DNA from: Nymphaea colorata
Taxonomy: Eukaryota > Streptophyta > Magnoliopsida > Nymphaeales > Nymphaeaceae
Direction of reading: 5' to 3'
Length of the DNA stretch: 64,000 bases
Assembly (NCBI RefSeq): GCF_008831285.2
Contig: NC_045138.2
Coordinates: 10,740,571 to 10,804,570, forward strand
Both the position numbers and the translations under genes were made by a program. This document shows, one piece after another, positions 36,601 through 48,878 of this stretch. The notes below the pieces were generated by a model, which made no database searches, was not told the DNA's origin, and was given only the letters and a program-made list of their open reading frames with translations. Position 1 is the first letter of the stretch. Every line of letters starts with the position of its first letter.

Positions 36601-38335
36601 AATCCGCCCATCGGTACGAGGTCCAACCATTCCTGCCACCTTTACCAAGGGTAATTAGACCAAAGATTAAGGATCATTTGGATCATGTACGAGTTATTGA
36701 TACAAATCTTATATGTTTGTGCATTCGGATTCAAGAATCAAAGTTCATCTTGAATAAGTGATTTATTTTTGAAAATAAATTCCTTGAAAAATGATTTGAA
36801 AAGTTGTTTGAAGATTAGAGGGTTTTCAAATTGATTTCAAAACCTTTGTTTTGTCATTTGTTTTGAAATCCATGATTCTTGAAAGTGGTTTTAATTGGGG
36901 ATTTTAAAAATTGGAATTGAAATCATTGTTGAGAACTCAAGATGATTTTTGGGTTGAAATTGTGATAGTTTTGTGACCATTTTTTGTGAAAATGGCTAAG
37001 TTACCTTAGCAAGCAAAATTGATTTTGAATTCTTCTTTGCCAAATTATGTGATTTGGTCTAAGATACTAAAAACTTGGGGTTTGATTAGGTAGAGTTCAT
37101 TCTTTTGATGAAACATAGGTTTCAAATTGTTAGAAAACATGTTGTTTTCTAAACATATTTTAGCCAAAATTATAAATGTATTGCTTGTATTTTCTTTGAA
37201 AGTTAAGTGAAGTTTAAAAATTCTTGTTGCAATGTGACTTTGTCATCTTTTACAACTCAAATTTGGATCACCTAATTTATTGATAAAGTGCATGTGGTGC
37301 TATTGACTTTAAGTAAGTGTGAATATGTGAAATGAGAAGGAAATCCATATAAAACATTTATCCTTCACTCTCTCATAATCTCTCAAAATTCATACATTTG
37401 GAACATTTGTACTTTTACTCTCTCATAATCTCTCAAAGTCTATTCATATGAAATTACACCTTTCAATCTACACATAAAAATTGATTTTAATTAAAATGTA
37501 GGACTTTCCTTAAATGTGTTCATCATATTCGTAAGCACAAGTGTTAGAGATGCAGTCCATAAGCTTAAGTCATAGATGATAATTTTAAAACAATTAAAAA
37601 TTAGGCAAATGAAGATGAAATCAATCTTTAAAACATAGGGAAAACGTGGATATCATTTGTTTTCCTCAAAATTGTCAAAAAAATCAGATTTTATTCTGAT
37701 TTAAATGGTTTAAATTTAAAATGTTGATCCTAAGAGTGTTTGACCCTTAGAAAATGATGAAATTCAGTTTATCTACATATGAACTAAACATCCAAGTCAA
37801 CCCAAAAGCATATGCTACATGCTTCTCATTCATGTCATGAAGTTTCAAGAACCTTTCTTTCTCAGTAAAATAAAAAAAAATTCAAGATTCTTGTGTTAAA
37901 AGATCCGTCCATTTCTTGGACTATTAAAACACTTTTGATCATGTTCTTGAGACTTAATCAATTAGATGTAAGTTTGGAAAATTGATGAATCAAATGAGAA
38001 ATTTCTAAAAGATTTTTAGATAGTCGATTAGGTATAATTAAAACTTTTCATTGTTGTACAAGACATAGCTACTTTGTGGCTGAATATTAGTATTACAAGC
38101 ATGTAAACTTTGAAATTCTTAAACTAATATTTGTAAAATATGATCTAATCTCAGCAACTTGCATACACTTTATGTATGAATTGATGGAAAATTTTAAGAT
38201 GCAATAAAAACGATTTTATGACTTTGCATCACAAAAATTGACAAAATGATCCCCTTTTCTTAAAACCGACTTGAAAACATGTTCCAACCTGATTTGAGAA
38301 GAGAAACATGACTCTTAACAAGAGGTCACACGTGC

Positions 38336-38385
38336 ATATATATATAACAATATATATATATATATATAACAATATATATATATAT

Positions 38386-38432
<47 letters not shown>
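38336..38432 (+). repeat. (TA)n tract with regular ACAA breaks
   Basis: TA runs separated three times by AACAA, ending in an uninterrupted run of more than 40 bases. Confidence 0.9.
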
Positions 38433-38437
<5 letters not shown>

Positions 38438-39395
38438 GTTACCCCTCCAAATGAAAATTTTTGCCGAAGGACTACATGGCTTATGAATCATGATGATTCA
38501 TGGCTGAGTTTTTTATGTAGGGAGATTGAAAACTGGTTTCTAATCTCCTCTACTACCCTTAATCAATTGAAATGAAATAAACATAAATAAAAATGACTTC
38601 AAATAAAATGAGACAAGAGAACACTCAAGCCGGTTCTTCTTTAATTTTTCAATGCAAGGGTGGATTACATTCATAAGGATGTGTCCGTCACTAATAGGCA
38701 TTTACATTATATATATTGCAGCGAACCTCTTTCTCACCGTGTAATTCACTCATGGTAGGGAGTTCAAAAATGGGTTTAGGCTGATTGATTTTGAAAGGGT
38801 CATGGCCTTGGTGCCCTTTTCAAAAATTGATTTATAGGTTTATTTTTTGGGAAGATCAACTTATTCATGCATCATGCATTATCATGTACATTTGATCGTG
38901 GCTTTTCCCCTATCTGGTCATCATTCTCAGCCATAAAATAATTGAAAATAAACCTTTTCCTTGAGTGCTTAAATTAAAATTGAAGCAAGAAGCTGAAATA
39001 GATGAAAAATGGATTAGAATCACCTACCTTGTGGTCGGTTTTGAAGCTTGATCTTCATCCTTGCTTGTTTCTTAAATCATGCAATCCTAAGCAAGAACCC
39101 AAACTTAGATTTGAGCTTAGCAAACCAAAAATAAGAATGACTTACTTGCTACAATTTGCAGTGGGGAAGAGAGAGCTTCTCACTGCAAAATTCTTAAGTA
39201 AGGGTTCACTTAAGCACCTTAACTTGACAAAATCGATAGAGAGAATAGGGGATAGTGAAGAAGGAAATGAGAGAGAGGGAAGAAGGCTTGGATGAAATTT
39301 TCTTCTCCTCTTTGGCTTCCCCCTCCTAGCTCATTGGCTACAGCAATTTGATGAAGTCCTCAAAAATTCGTTCCCCCCCCACCTCATTGCTAGGG

Positions 39396-39406
39396 GGGTA
39401 TATATA
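39396..39406 (-). promoter_or_regulatory. TATA box inside the gypsy LTR
   Basis: CTATATATACC on the - strand, followed downstream on that strand by GC- and CT-rich leader-like sequence. It is a likely retroelement promoter relic. Confidence 0.35.
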
Positions 39407-40530
39407 GATAAGAAGTTGAGTTCAACCACCTTCTTAACTCACCTTGAAAACTCACTTAAGACTTTAGGAACTTGTAAAATTAATTAAATAAGATTTTAAT
39501 GATCCTAGTTGACCACACCTAGCTCATTTACACGAGCTAGATGGGTTGGGCTTGGCGTGCTGCTACCTTGATTCAGACCTAGCTGCCCAATTTTGACCAA
39601 AATTTTAGACAAAAATGCCCTTGTGCAAGGTTTTGCCTTATTTTATTTTATTAATTTTTTTATTTGTTTGAAATTGAGCTTATTACATTAAAACCTAGTC
39701 ATTAAGCGCTAAATGTTATTGAATTTTGACAATTCAATTTAAATTTGAATAAGTTTTAGTAATTTTATCAAATATGGTTCCCATAACTTGATTGAAGATG
39801 GATTTTAATCCAATGAAACTTTGGTTTGAAATATTGAATTTCAATTTGATATTTGATTTGTGTATTTGACAAATCCAAATGTATATTTGCCTTTCATAAA
39901 ATCATAATTTAGGTTTTGTAATCTCAATTTAATCGTAGAAGGGCAAAATTATCTAGATTGGTCAAATTTGACAAATTTGACCAAAGTCAAGGCTCATTTG
40001 CAAGCTGATATTGATTTGATTGAGATAATTTGATGAATTTGAGCTGAAAAACTCTTAATTGAGCTAAATTGTACTTTAACTGAGTTTAGTCAAAGTGGAT
40101 TCAATCCGATCAAGGTCTATTTCTGTCCACTAATTGGGTCGTGGGGTACTCTTTTGGGCAAGCTGAGCTTGTGTTGACTGAGCCTAGCTGAATTTGGCGC
40201 CACATTTGTGTACTAGGGTCGAGCCTACTTGAATTAAGTAGGTTTGGTCAGCCTAGTTATTGCTTCTTGGAGGTTGACCCGTCTTTAAAGAGGATCTAGT
40301 TAAGGAAGAGAGAGAGACATAAATGTCTCTTTTCCTAGGTTTCTAGTTATGACCTCATCCATTTCTTTTGAAAAATGATTTTTTGAAGTAATTGTGAGGA
40401 GATATTTTTAAAAAAGAAAGGTGTGTGACCTCTTGGGGGCTTTTGACTATAGGTAGGGCCCACACGTGGGACCCACGTAATGTTCTAGACCGAATTAGAC
40501 CCAATTCTCATACTTAAATCAAAATTTAAA

Positions 40531-40620
40531 TTTTGCAATTGGATTTAGATTTCAAATGACATTTGTAATTGGATTTGGATTTCAAATGACATTTGTAATT
40601 GGATTTGGTTTTCAAATCCT
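40531..40620 (+). repeat. 30-bp minisatellite, three units
   Basis: Units at 40531, 40561 and 40591 contain TTTGYAATTGGATTT and TTTCAAATG with few changes. They lie near the outer edge of the gypsy LTR. Confidence 0.85.
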
Positions 40621-40804
40621 AATTTGGATCCAGTTTGGACTCATAATATTGGTTTGGGTTTCGCGTCACGAGTCAAATTCATGATTTAAATCTAAATTGT
40701 TCTTTAGATTCAAAATTAGCTTTAAAATTGTAATTTTTCAAAATTATTTTGTAAAACTTTGACATTGCTTCATTCCTGATGTGGAAAAATTTGGGGTGTT
40801 AACA

Positions 40805-42340
40805 GTGCAGCAGAAAGTTTTTGGGGTAACCATTTGGGTTCTAGTATTTTAAGAATGGTATCTATAATATTACACCAAAAAAAGTTCTAATTATACTCAT
40901 AGCATCACATTGCTTGAATTTTTATCAAGGAATTTGGAAGTTGGTTGCATATTTCCAAATATAGCAGTTGTTTTTTAGAGCTCGTTGAAAAACATGTGAT
41001 TATTTGGCAATATAAATTTTCAAGAAATTTTTTTAACCCCCCAAGGAAACAAAACATTCAGCTATTGCCTCACCACCACCACCATTCCATTTAAAAATTT
41101 AATGATAGAAAAACATAACAATGTTTAACTATGTTACCTAATCAATGTGGGCATAGGTTTGCACACCTTGAGTTTTTATTTTTCTATAGCAGATTGTGAA
41201 GAAGAAATTGATGGCTAGCTCTTGTGCTTGATGAGGTCTAGGCTTTTACAATATTTTTGGAACCTTCAATGTTCCACGGCCTTTATTGCATCAAGGATTC
41301 TCACTTGGTTTCACGTCTCCTTTCTTTAGTTTCTTCTACCCTTGATGTATCCATTTCTGTCACTTTGGTGGTTGAATTATGCGGGCAGTTATGCAATTCC
41401 ATTTGAGTTGCAATGTTGGTTTGGATTCAGCCATCAAAAATGTGGATCTAGATCATGATGAGTAGACTATTTATTATACTCACATAGTATATAAATATTT
41501 ATCCTTGGGGAATATACTGGTGGTAGGTTTGTGCGACCCTCAAGTGTAGATGTAAATAACCAACTGTCTACCAGTTAGTGTAACACAATGGCTCAACCTA
41601 TAAAAAGAAAATAATTTCTGTACTTTAGCCATACACATAGCTCGTTGTATCATGGATCAAATTTTACATTTATAGGTCCCAACACATCAAATCTTTCTAC
41701 ATATGATGATGCTGAATATGTTAGACTGCAGCCTCTTACTATGCTCATTTATTTACTATTGAATCTAGCCTATTTTTCGGTGGTTCAAGTTGCTGATAGT
41801 ACATATGTGAAGTAATAAATGATCTTCTCTCCTACATGTATTTATTAAATAAGAACTAACAGTTTTTCCATATATTCTTCTATTAGACCGAATCATTTGT
41901 CATATTCAAGCACTATGTCTCACATACTATGGCAACGTTGTCTTACCATTATGAGATTTGTGCATGTACTTAATAATTAAATTTATGCTGTACAAATCAC
42001 CAAAAATCCAACTTCTCTCAAAGAGTTAACTCGAGTTCTCGAAGATATCCCTCTTAGTCCGACTAGGATAATCTTAGCAATCGGATGTGGTTACCGCGTT
42101 TATATGATTTTGCAAGATCATGTCAGTCTTACGATCTTTGGTGTCATATCACATCTTAATTCAATCAAGGTGATATTTTAATAAACATATATGCAAGACA
42201 CCACCAATGCACAATATTCTTTATTAACATGTCTAAGATTCATTGACATCTCAGTGTAAAAAACTATCTTGCTTATCGATAAACGTCCCTAGGTCATGTT
42301 CGTCTCATTTTAGCTCATCTTTCAATGATACTTAAGGCGA
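40805..42340. other. Spacer between the gypsy LTR and the second copia element
   Basis: AT-rich, no gene recognised. Part of it may be the decayed 3' LTR of the copia element, but no matching 5' LTR was found. Confidence 0.35.
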
Positions 42341-42444
42341 ACAGTTCGTGTAAGCAAACAATATCAATATGGTTCCACAATCTTATATATATATATATAT
42401 AAGATTGTGGAACCATATTGATATTGTTTGCTTACACGAACTGT
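42341..42444. repeat. Perfect 104-nt palindrome
   Basis: Two 52-base arms are exact reverse complements, with the centre between 42392 and 42393 inside a (TA)n run. The arms begin ACAGTTCGTGTAAGCAAACA. No spacer and no mismatch were found. It lies about 70 bases past the end of the second copia pol. Confidence 0.95.
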
Positions 42445-42509
42445 ATATATGCTCAAAAGGAATTGTCACATATAAATTCAACTTTTAGATTTTATTAAGT
42501 GTCATTGAT

Positions 42510-43200
42510 ATTGCATGTTTTTTAATACATAAATGGTAATTGACTTAAGCAATAGATCAACCAACATTTCATTAGTGTGTATATAATTTAACAACACTCT
42601 TCTTTCTAGACAACATATTGTAGGTATGTACATTTGGTATCAGTGTATTTGGCTCGACTATGAAACCTTAGATTCTTCGCATATGTAATATCCACTTGAT
42701 TTTCACAATAAACAGTTATTGGGATATTTGCCTATGAGGCAATCATAAGATGCATAAATAATATCATTAGTCAAACACTTTCTTGCACTACCATTGATCC
42801 AGTTACAAATTTTGCTTCCCTGGTTGACAGGGATACACATGTTTATTTTTTACTACACCAAGATATGACACCACGGTTAAGTAGAAACACATACTTTGAT
42901 GTGGATTTTAGTTCATCGAGGTCTCTCTCCAAATCTACATTCCATACAGCCTTCTATATGTAAATATCCACCATGATAGCATAGGCCCAAATTTTCAGTT
43001 CCTATCAAGTACAACGTGTTTTTCTTAATAATTTTCCAATGCACATATCTAGGGTTTGACTGGTATCGACTGACCATACTGACTGCATGACATATGTCTG
43101 GTCGTGTGCACATAGTTAGGTACATTAAACTGCCAACTATTGAAATATAGCACTCTTGGCATTTGGTTTTTCTCATCTGATGTTTGTAAAAATATTTTTA
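42510..43200 (-). pseudogene. Copia RNase H region
   Basis: 42913-43176 reads VGSLMYLTMCTRPDICHAVS. Below it, after frame breaks, come STSKYVFLLN, ISWCSKK, CVSLSTREAKFV, ENQVDITYAKN and RTKHIDTK, and near 42550 NEMLVD, the usual end of copia pol. Several in-frame stops make it non-functional. Confidence 0.75.
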
Positions 43201-43259
43201 TTGATAGACTGTCACCTTTTCCAATTAGAGTACCAATTTATTTGCAGCTTTGTATATTA

Positions 43260-43850
43260 AATTGCTTTAAGACGTTCTTTATATATGACTCCTATTAGAC
43301 AACAAAAAGTCTTTTTGAGTGATCTATTTTAATTTTAATGCCTAAAATAAATGCTTCATCACCCATGCCCTTCATGTGGAAATGAATGGACATCCAATTC
43401 TTGATTGATTTCAATAACTCTATGTCATTACTAGCTAATAGTATATCATCAATATACAATAAGAGAATCACAAACTTTTTCTTTTGTTGCTTCATATTAA
43501 CACAATGGTTCTCATCAATCATATAAAAAACATTCGAAATGATAGTTTAATGAAATTTTAGATACCATTACCTGAATGATTGCTTAAACCCATAAACGGA
43601 CCGTTTGAGCTTGCAAACTTTGTGTTTGTAGCATTTGGCGACATACCCATTGGGCTGTTCCAAGTAAATTCTTCATCCAATCCTCTATTAAGGAATGTTG
43701 TTTTTCCATCTGATGTAATTATAAATTTATATATGAGATGATAGCTAATATGAGGCAAATAGAAGTCAACTTGACTACTAAAGAAAAAATTACATTGTAA
43801 TCTACACCGTCTTTCTATATGTATCATTTTGCAACTAGACGAGCTTTAAA
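43260..43850 (-). pseudogene. Copia reverse transcriptase
   Basis: 43295-43522 contains VILLLYIDDILLASND, with the catalytic YIDD, then MKGMGDEAFILGIKI. 43558-43827 contains DGKTTFLNRGLDEE, the copia RT motif before it. A frameshift separates the two. Confidence 0.75.
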
Positions 43851-44409
43851 TCCCTCAATAGACCATTGAACATTTCTCTTTATTTTAAGCTAGAGAAAAT
43901 TTCTTGCATAGATTTTGGAATGTCAATGTCATCTAAAGCTACATCATAGCTTCTCCTTCTTGTCAAATCTATGTTGCCAAACTCTCCTTCATGTACTTTG
44001 ATGAATAACTATGACTGTGCTGACTTCATGTTTATACAAGGATCACTTTCATTATCTAGGACATATCTCATGGCGTGTCTCAGTTTCTTGAAGAATATTA
44101 TTTACTTGTTCAAGGTGATCTACCTTATATAATTGAATTTCTCTCTCTATATATTTCCCTTTGTAAGAAATTCATTCTCCATGAACATAGCATCTCGAGA
44201 ATTTGGTTCAGTAATACTTCTGTCACTATTTTTTCTTGGGAATACATATCCCTTGAAGTGCTCACATTATCTGAAACCAATACATCTTTTCCTGGTAGAC
44301 CTAATTTTTTATATGGATGAAAATGATCGTGAACATATGCCACTGACCCCCAGGGTCTTGAGTGGCTAAGGTCAGGTTGTCTACTTGTCCACAATGCAAA
44401 ATAAGTTGA

Positions 44410-45325
44410 TGAAACAAATTTAGTATAGACACAGTTAAGGACTTGTATTGCAGTCAATAAACACCCCCCAAAAAGAGATAAACAATTGTGCTTGCACCAT
44501 CATAGATCCGACAATTTTCATTAAGGTTCTATTTCTTCTTTCTACAACTCCATTCTATTGTGGAGTACGAGGAGTGGTCAATTATCTATTTATTTCTTTC
44601 TCATCACACAACCTTGAACTGTTGAGACAAATATTCTTTATCTTGGTTTATTCTAAGAGTTTTGGTTCTATGATCAAGTTGTTAACCAAATTTAGAAAGC
44701 CTCTAAAACAATTCAACACTTTAGATTTATAGAAGATAAGATATACATATCCATACAAAGAGTAGAAATCAATAAATATAATAAAATTTGATGTGCCATG
44801 TCTACTAGCTATACTCATAAGGCCACATATGTCTGATTGAATTAATTGCAATGAAGTATCAACCCTAATTGCCTTACCAAACAATTTCCGTATTGACTTT
44901 CTTACTAAGTAATGTTCATCGACAGACATATCAAATTTCATAAGGAAAACTAGTAATCCCTCATGTGTGAATCTATCTATCAATATGCCCGAGGTGAGCA
45001 TGCCAAATTGACATACCCATATTTATATGTGTATTAAAACATTCACCATTCACATAGTAGGAATTAAACAAACATTCAACATAAAGAAACCATTCGATAG
45101 AACACTAGAACATATGGTAAAGTTTTTAAACAATATCACAACAAAATTGTCATAAAAAATAAGTCTATAACAAAAAGTCAGTAAAGTGAAAACTGAAACA
45201 AGGTTCCATCGAATACTAGGAACATGTAGCACATTATGCAGCATATGACTTTGTTCATTATATAGATATCGCTTACAAGCTCCTATGACACAAACCTCTG
45301 CATGACTGTTGTTCCTTAGGAACAA
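44410..45325 (-). pseudogene. Copia integrase and pre-integrase region
   Basis: 45050-45325 has VLHVPSIRWNLVSV (end of protease and GAG-pre-integrase). 44648-45001 has LIQSDICGLMSIASRHG and FIIFIDFYS, the integrase core start. The QQNGVAERRN-type region is recognisable in broken frames near 44510-44580. Confidence 0.65.
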
Positions 45326-46340
45326 CTATCTTCTTCTCATTAAGATTTTCTGATATTCAACAAATGTGTTACGATTGCATGTTACATGGTTTGTTGTTTT
45401 TGAGTCTACAATCCGTAAAAGATGAGATTCAACAGTTAGAGCATAACTAGAAACAAATGAAAAAACATGTTGTGTCATTGAGATGCAAACTTTCTTTGGT
45501 TTGCACACCTTCTTAGGTTTGTTGTATTCTCTCTCGAAGTGATCAAGTTGACCATAATTAAAACATTTCACTTTTCTTTTATTATTTTTTCTATCATGCT
45601 TTTCTCGATGTCTTGGTTTTCCTACATACTTCTTATCTCCTTGCACTTATTATGAATTCCCATGAACTTCTTTGGACCAAACCCTCTCTTTTGCTTTTGA
45701 CTGAGAACACTGTCAGAATTCTAGGCTACATAACACTAATTGCTGGACTTAACAACTTCAAGGCATTCATATTCCAGCTCCAAGTGACCCGCAATGTCAT
45801 CAAAGAGCTTTATGCTCTCGTTATGAGTTATTAATTTCAATGTGTCCCAGTTTTTTAGCATTGACCTTATCATTAACTAAACCTGTTGTTAATCTATGAC
45901 AACATGTCCAACAAAATTGAGCTCTCTAATAATCTTGGCTATCTCCCTTAATGCTGACTCATCGTGTATTGATTCTGCTTTTTGTATGAGTCAAATTTAA
46001 TTGTGAGATTTATAAGCTTAGTGGCTGAAGTGCCTCTAAACTTGTCTTTGAGAGCTATTGACATATGATGAGTAGTCTCACTATGTTCATATTGACACAC
46101 ATTATGTCATCTTGCATTAGCCATTGCATTGTGACAATGGTAATAGTTTTCATGTCCTTCCATGCATATTAAGCTTTTATGTCTCTATGTGCTTCCTTGC
46201 AATTTTTCTTAGGTCTAGTCAAAGCATGGTTAACGGCTTCAACCTCCTTTAAGGCAAATTGGATCTTACGAAGTCAAATGTCATAATTATCTCCATTCAG
46301 TTTTTCAATGTGGCCGAAGTTTAGTATGGACATACTTGGT
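45326..46340 (-). pseudogene. Copia gag with zinc knuckle
   Basis: The start near 46337 reads MSILNFGHIEKLNGDNYD, typical of copia gag. 45326-45646 holds a knuckle-like CFNYGQLDHFEREYNK in which two of the expected Cys are lost, followed by VDSKTTNHVT, an altered protease active site (the usual DSGA is changed). Confidence 0.65.
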
Positions 46341-47332
46341 ATGGCTATCTTCTATGTCAATAAAAAGGTTTAATGTTCTCAATGTGTTGTTCAAGCATGA
46401 TCGCAATTGCATAACATATCAATAGCCAGCCATGGTCACATGATTAGAAACAAGATTTTCTTAATAAGATGTGGAATTGAAATGTCAATATGTTTGAAAT
46501 CATTTCCCACTTTTTTGATGATCCAAACAATGTAACTAATTAGTAAATCCTAACCTTAATACACAATCAGAGTCAGCCCAAAACTTAAGTGTGTCTCAGT
46601 CGTGATGTCATCCATATTACATTAAAAATAAAAGAAGTATAATCTGCATAAATAATCATGAAAGCATAAATGGAAATGAATAAATGTCACACATTCATAC
46701 ATATATGAATCATATTATCATCAAGTCCAAAAGCAATATATGTCTATCATTAGTGACAAAAGCAAAGTCAAAATGGAATCAAATCAAACATATGAGTAGT
46801 AACTAGTCAATTATAACTATATCCAGGACATGACACAGATGGGCAGCATTAGAAAATGTTTGTTTGTAAGTAAATACTCTATCAAATGCTAGAATTTCCT
46901 TCAATTTTTGCTTATGTTGCATCAACTGGACCTCCTTGTCATTCCCCAAGCCAGGTGTCACACTTTTCCATTCTAAATAACATAATAGTCCATATGATTG
47001 CCTTGAAATTGAGTTCACCAAACTATTTTCTTTATCAACACCTTGCAAAAAGTAATTTCTTTTTCATGCCTTAACAAACAATTTTCTTTGAAATGAGCCC
47101 AATAATTTGGAAGAGAATGCAAAATGGCATCTCCTTCCTGATTTGATGTCAAAAAGATCCAATTCTCCACCCTCATGCAACTACTTTTGTCATCCATGAT
47201 TGTATGGTGATCACACATAGAACGTATAGCACATCTTTTATAATTTAAAAAATCATCAAGCATGCACTCTGAGAGGGGATTTATTTTATGACGCAATGGG
47301 CTCATTGATGTTGTTCACTGATTATAGTATAT
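46341..47332 (-). other. Region upstream of copia gag, with a gag-like orphan frame
   Basis: It should contain the 5' LTR of the second copia element, but none could be delimited. The - strand frame 47015-47305 contains ILHSLPNYWAHFKENCLL, weakly reminiscent of copia gag, and may belong to another decayed copy. Confidence 0.35.
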
Positions 47333-47845
47333 TCAGCTGGAGGTTCTACTTGGTTTCTTTCCAGTTGCAGAGATGGAGCTTGAAGTTGAAGGAGGACGCG
47401 TCCTTTTTCAAGTTATAGAATGTGAGCCCAGGGTGAGATTTTGTTTGGTATGTGGGTCAACCAGCCACTTCACTATGCATTGGAGGGAGTTTGTTTTGGT
47501 CCATCCAGTGGTAGGGATGGTGGAGGGTTCTGGTCCAGTGTTGGATTCTAGTGTGGGGATGGACAGTTCACACAACAGTTTGAAGGAGGGTTATGCCTCT
47601 CGTTCATGGGAATCTATTACAGGTGGAGATGAAACACAGGAACATGAAGCTTCTACTGTTGGAAGTGAAGGAGATAGGAGGCAAAAAATGTCTCTTCATT
47701 CCCAAGGCATCATACCAGGTAATGATGCAACCTTTATGCATTCAATATCCATTTTAGATCCTCCTTTCCAAAGCCTACATCTCTTCCATATTCCCCATTG
47801 GAGAGCTTGGTCTAGCATCTCTGCTGCCTGCACTTATTAGATTAG
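47333..47845 (+). pseudogene. LINE ORF1 fragment (partial first copy)
   Basis: The frame 47373-47840 begins MELEVEGGRVLFQVIECEP, continues with the knuckle CLVCGSTSHFTMH (final Cys replaced), and ends in a Ser/Gly-rich tail. It corresponds to the second half of the modules at 48076 and 48476. Confidence 0.6.
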
Positions 47846-48475
47846 ATGTTGTTCTTTCTTTCATGCATTATCGTCTGATCGTTGAGTACTCTTTCTAAGA
47901 GACTTGACCAATTTTCGGTGGTCTCCGTTCTGGCCTGGGGGAATGGCTGCTCTCTCTGGGATTACCAATATGTTTTTGAATACCTGAGGAGGATGTGGTA
48001 TGACATCTCCACATTTAGATTCTCTTCCATTGCGAAGGGTATCTATCTGGCATCGGTGTCTTGTGAGGAGGAAGCTAGCTACATTCTGTAAACCAGGGGT
48101 TTGGAGACTAGGTGGGAGAGTATTCATTGGCAATTGATGGTCGCTGATGGCAAAATTGAAGGTAGAAGCAGCAGCTACCATGTGGCTTTGGGTCCGACTC
48201 CCGAATCTCCCTTCCAATGTATGGAATTGCCAGACATTTTCTGATATGGCCAGCATGATTGGAGATAGGCTGGTGGGCATTGATCAATATACTATGCGCA
48301 TGGAGTTATTGGGGTTTGTTCGTATTCAGCTCGAGGTTCTGCTTGTTTTCTTTCCAGTTGCAGAGATGGAGTTTGAAGTTGAAGGAGGATGCGTCCTTTT
48401 TCAAGTTATAGAATGTGAGTCCGGGGTGAGATTTTGTTCAGTATGTGGGTCAACTAGCCACTTCACTGCTCTTTC
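47846..48475 (+). pseudogene. LINE ORF1 with DUF4283-like domain (second copy)
   Basis: 47882-48091 carries WYDISTFRFSSIAKGIYLA. 48147-48683 carries MWLWVRLPNLPSNVWNCQTF, then the same VEGG...ECESGVRFCSVCGSTSHF region as the neighbouring copies. This is the nucleic-acid-binding N-terminal protein of plant L1 elements, where DUF4283 precedes a CCHC knuckle. Confidence 0.65.
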
Positions 48476-48878
48476 TAGCTACATTCTGCAACCAGGGGTT
48501 TGGAGACTAGGTGGGGGAAGTATTTATTGGCAATTGGTGGTCACTGATGGCGGAATTGAAGGTATAAGCAGCAGCTACCATGTGGCTTTGGGTCCAATGT
48601 ATGGAATTGCCAGACTTTTTCTGATATGGCCAGCATGGTTGGAGATAGGCTGGTGGGAATTTATCAATATAGTATGCGAGTGATTGGGGTTTGCTTGTAT
48701 TCAGCTGGAGGTTCTGCTTGGTTTCTTTCCAGTTGCAGAGATGGAGCTTGAAGTTGAAGGAGGACGTGTCCTTTTTCAAGTTATAGAATGTGATTCCAGG
48801 GTGAGATTTTGTTCGATATGTGGGTCAACCAGGCACTTCACTGCGCATTGCTTGGAGCTTCAAAAAAAAAAAGGGTGA
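48476..48878 (+). repeat. Tandem duplicate of the LINE ORF1 module
   Basis: This segment repeats 48076-48475 at a distance of 400 bp with scattered changes and a loss of about 20 bases. It ends with the best-preserved knuckle, FCSICGSTRHFTAHC, followed by an A-run. Confidence 0.8.

Larger units (their letters stand above)
31075..40804 (-). mobile_element. Truncated Ty3/gypsy retrotransposon with probable long 5' LTR
   Basis: Read on the - strand, the order is: LTR-like region (from 40804 down to about 36600), leader and gag (36300-32900), protease (32560-32200), a linker (32200-31570), and the first part of reverse transcriptase, ending near 31075. RNase H, integrase and the 3' LTR are missing. 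Frames are broken many times. Domain order (PR-RT before INT) and sequences fit Ty3/gypsy. The size of the LTR region suggests a Tat/Ogre-like lineage, which is inference. Confidence 0.65.
36601..40804 (-). repeat. Probable long LTR of the gypsy element
   Basis: The outer edge reads TGTTAACACCCCAAATTTTT on the - strand starting at 40804, a common start for plant gypsy LTRs. A TATATATA box with CT-rich leader sequence follows in the right direction at about 39396-39406. The inner edge and primer-binding site were not found, and the partner LTR is missing, so length (up to about 4.2 kb) is uncertain. It holds no genes. The open frame 39002-39295 lies in the transcribed LTR part. Confidence 0.45.
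42510..46340 (-). mobile_element. Decayed Ty1/copia retrotransposon (second copy)
   Basis: On the - strand the order gag, protease, integrase, reverse transcriptase, RNase H is that of Ty1/copia. The TNT1-like wording of several motifs is noted, but lineage is not fixed. Frames are heavily broken and no LTR pair could be matched, so boundaries cover only recognisable coding sequence. Confidence 0.75.

Noticed and set aside
38336-38432. TA-rich tract as promoter or matrix-attachment site
   Set aside because: It is a simple microsatellite with no adjoining gene, so there is no basis for a regulatory call.
39002-39295. 97-codon open frame on the + strand
   Set aside because: It lies in the leader-like part of the gypsy LTR on the opposite strand to the element and has no domain.
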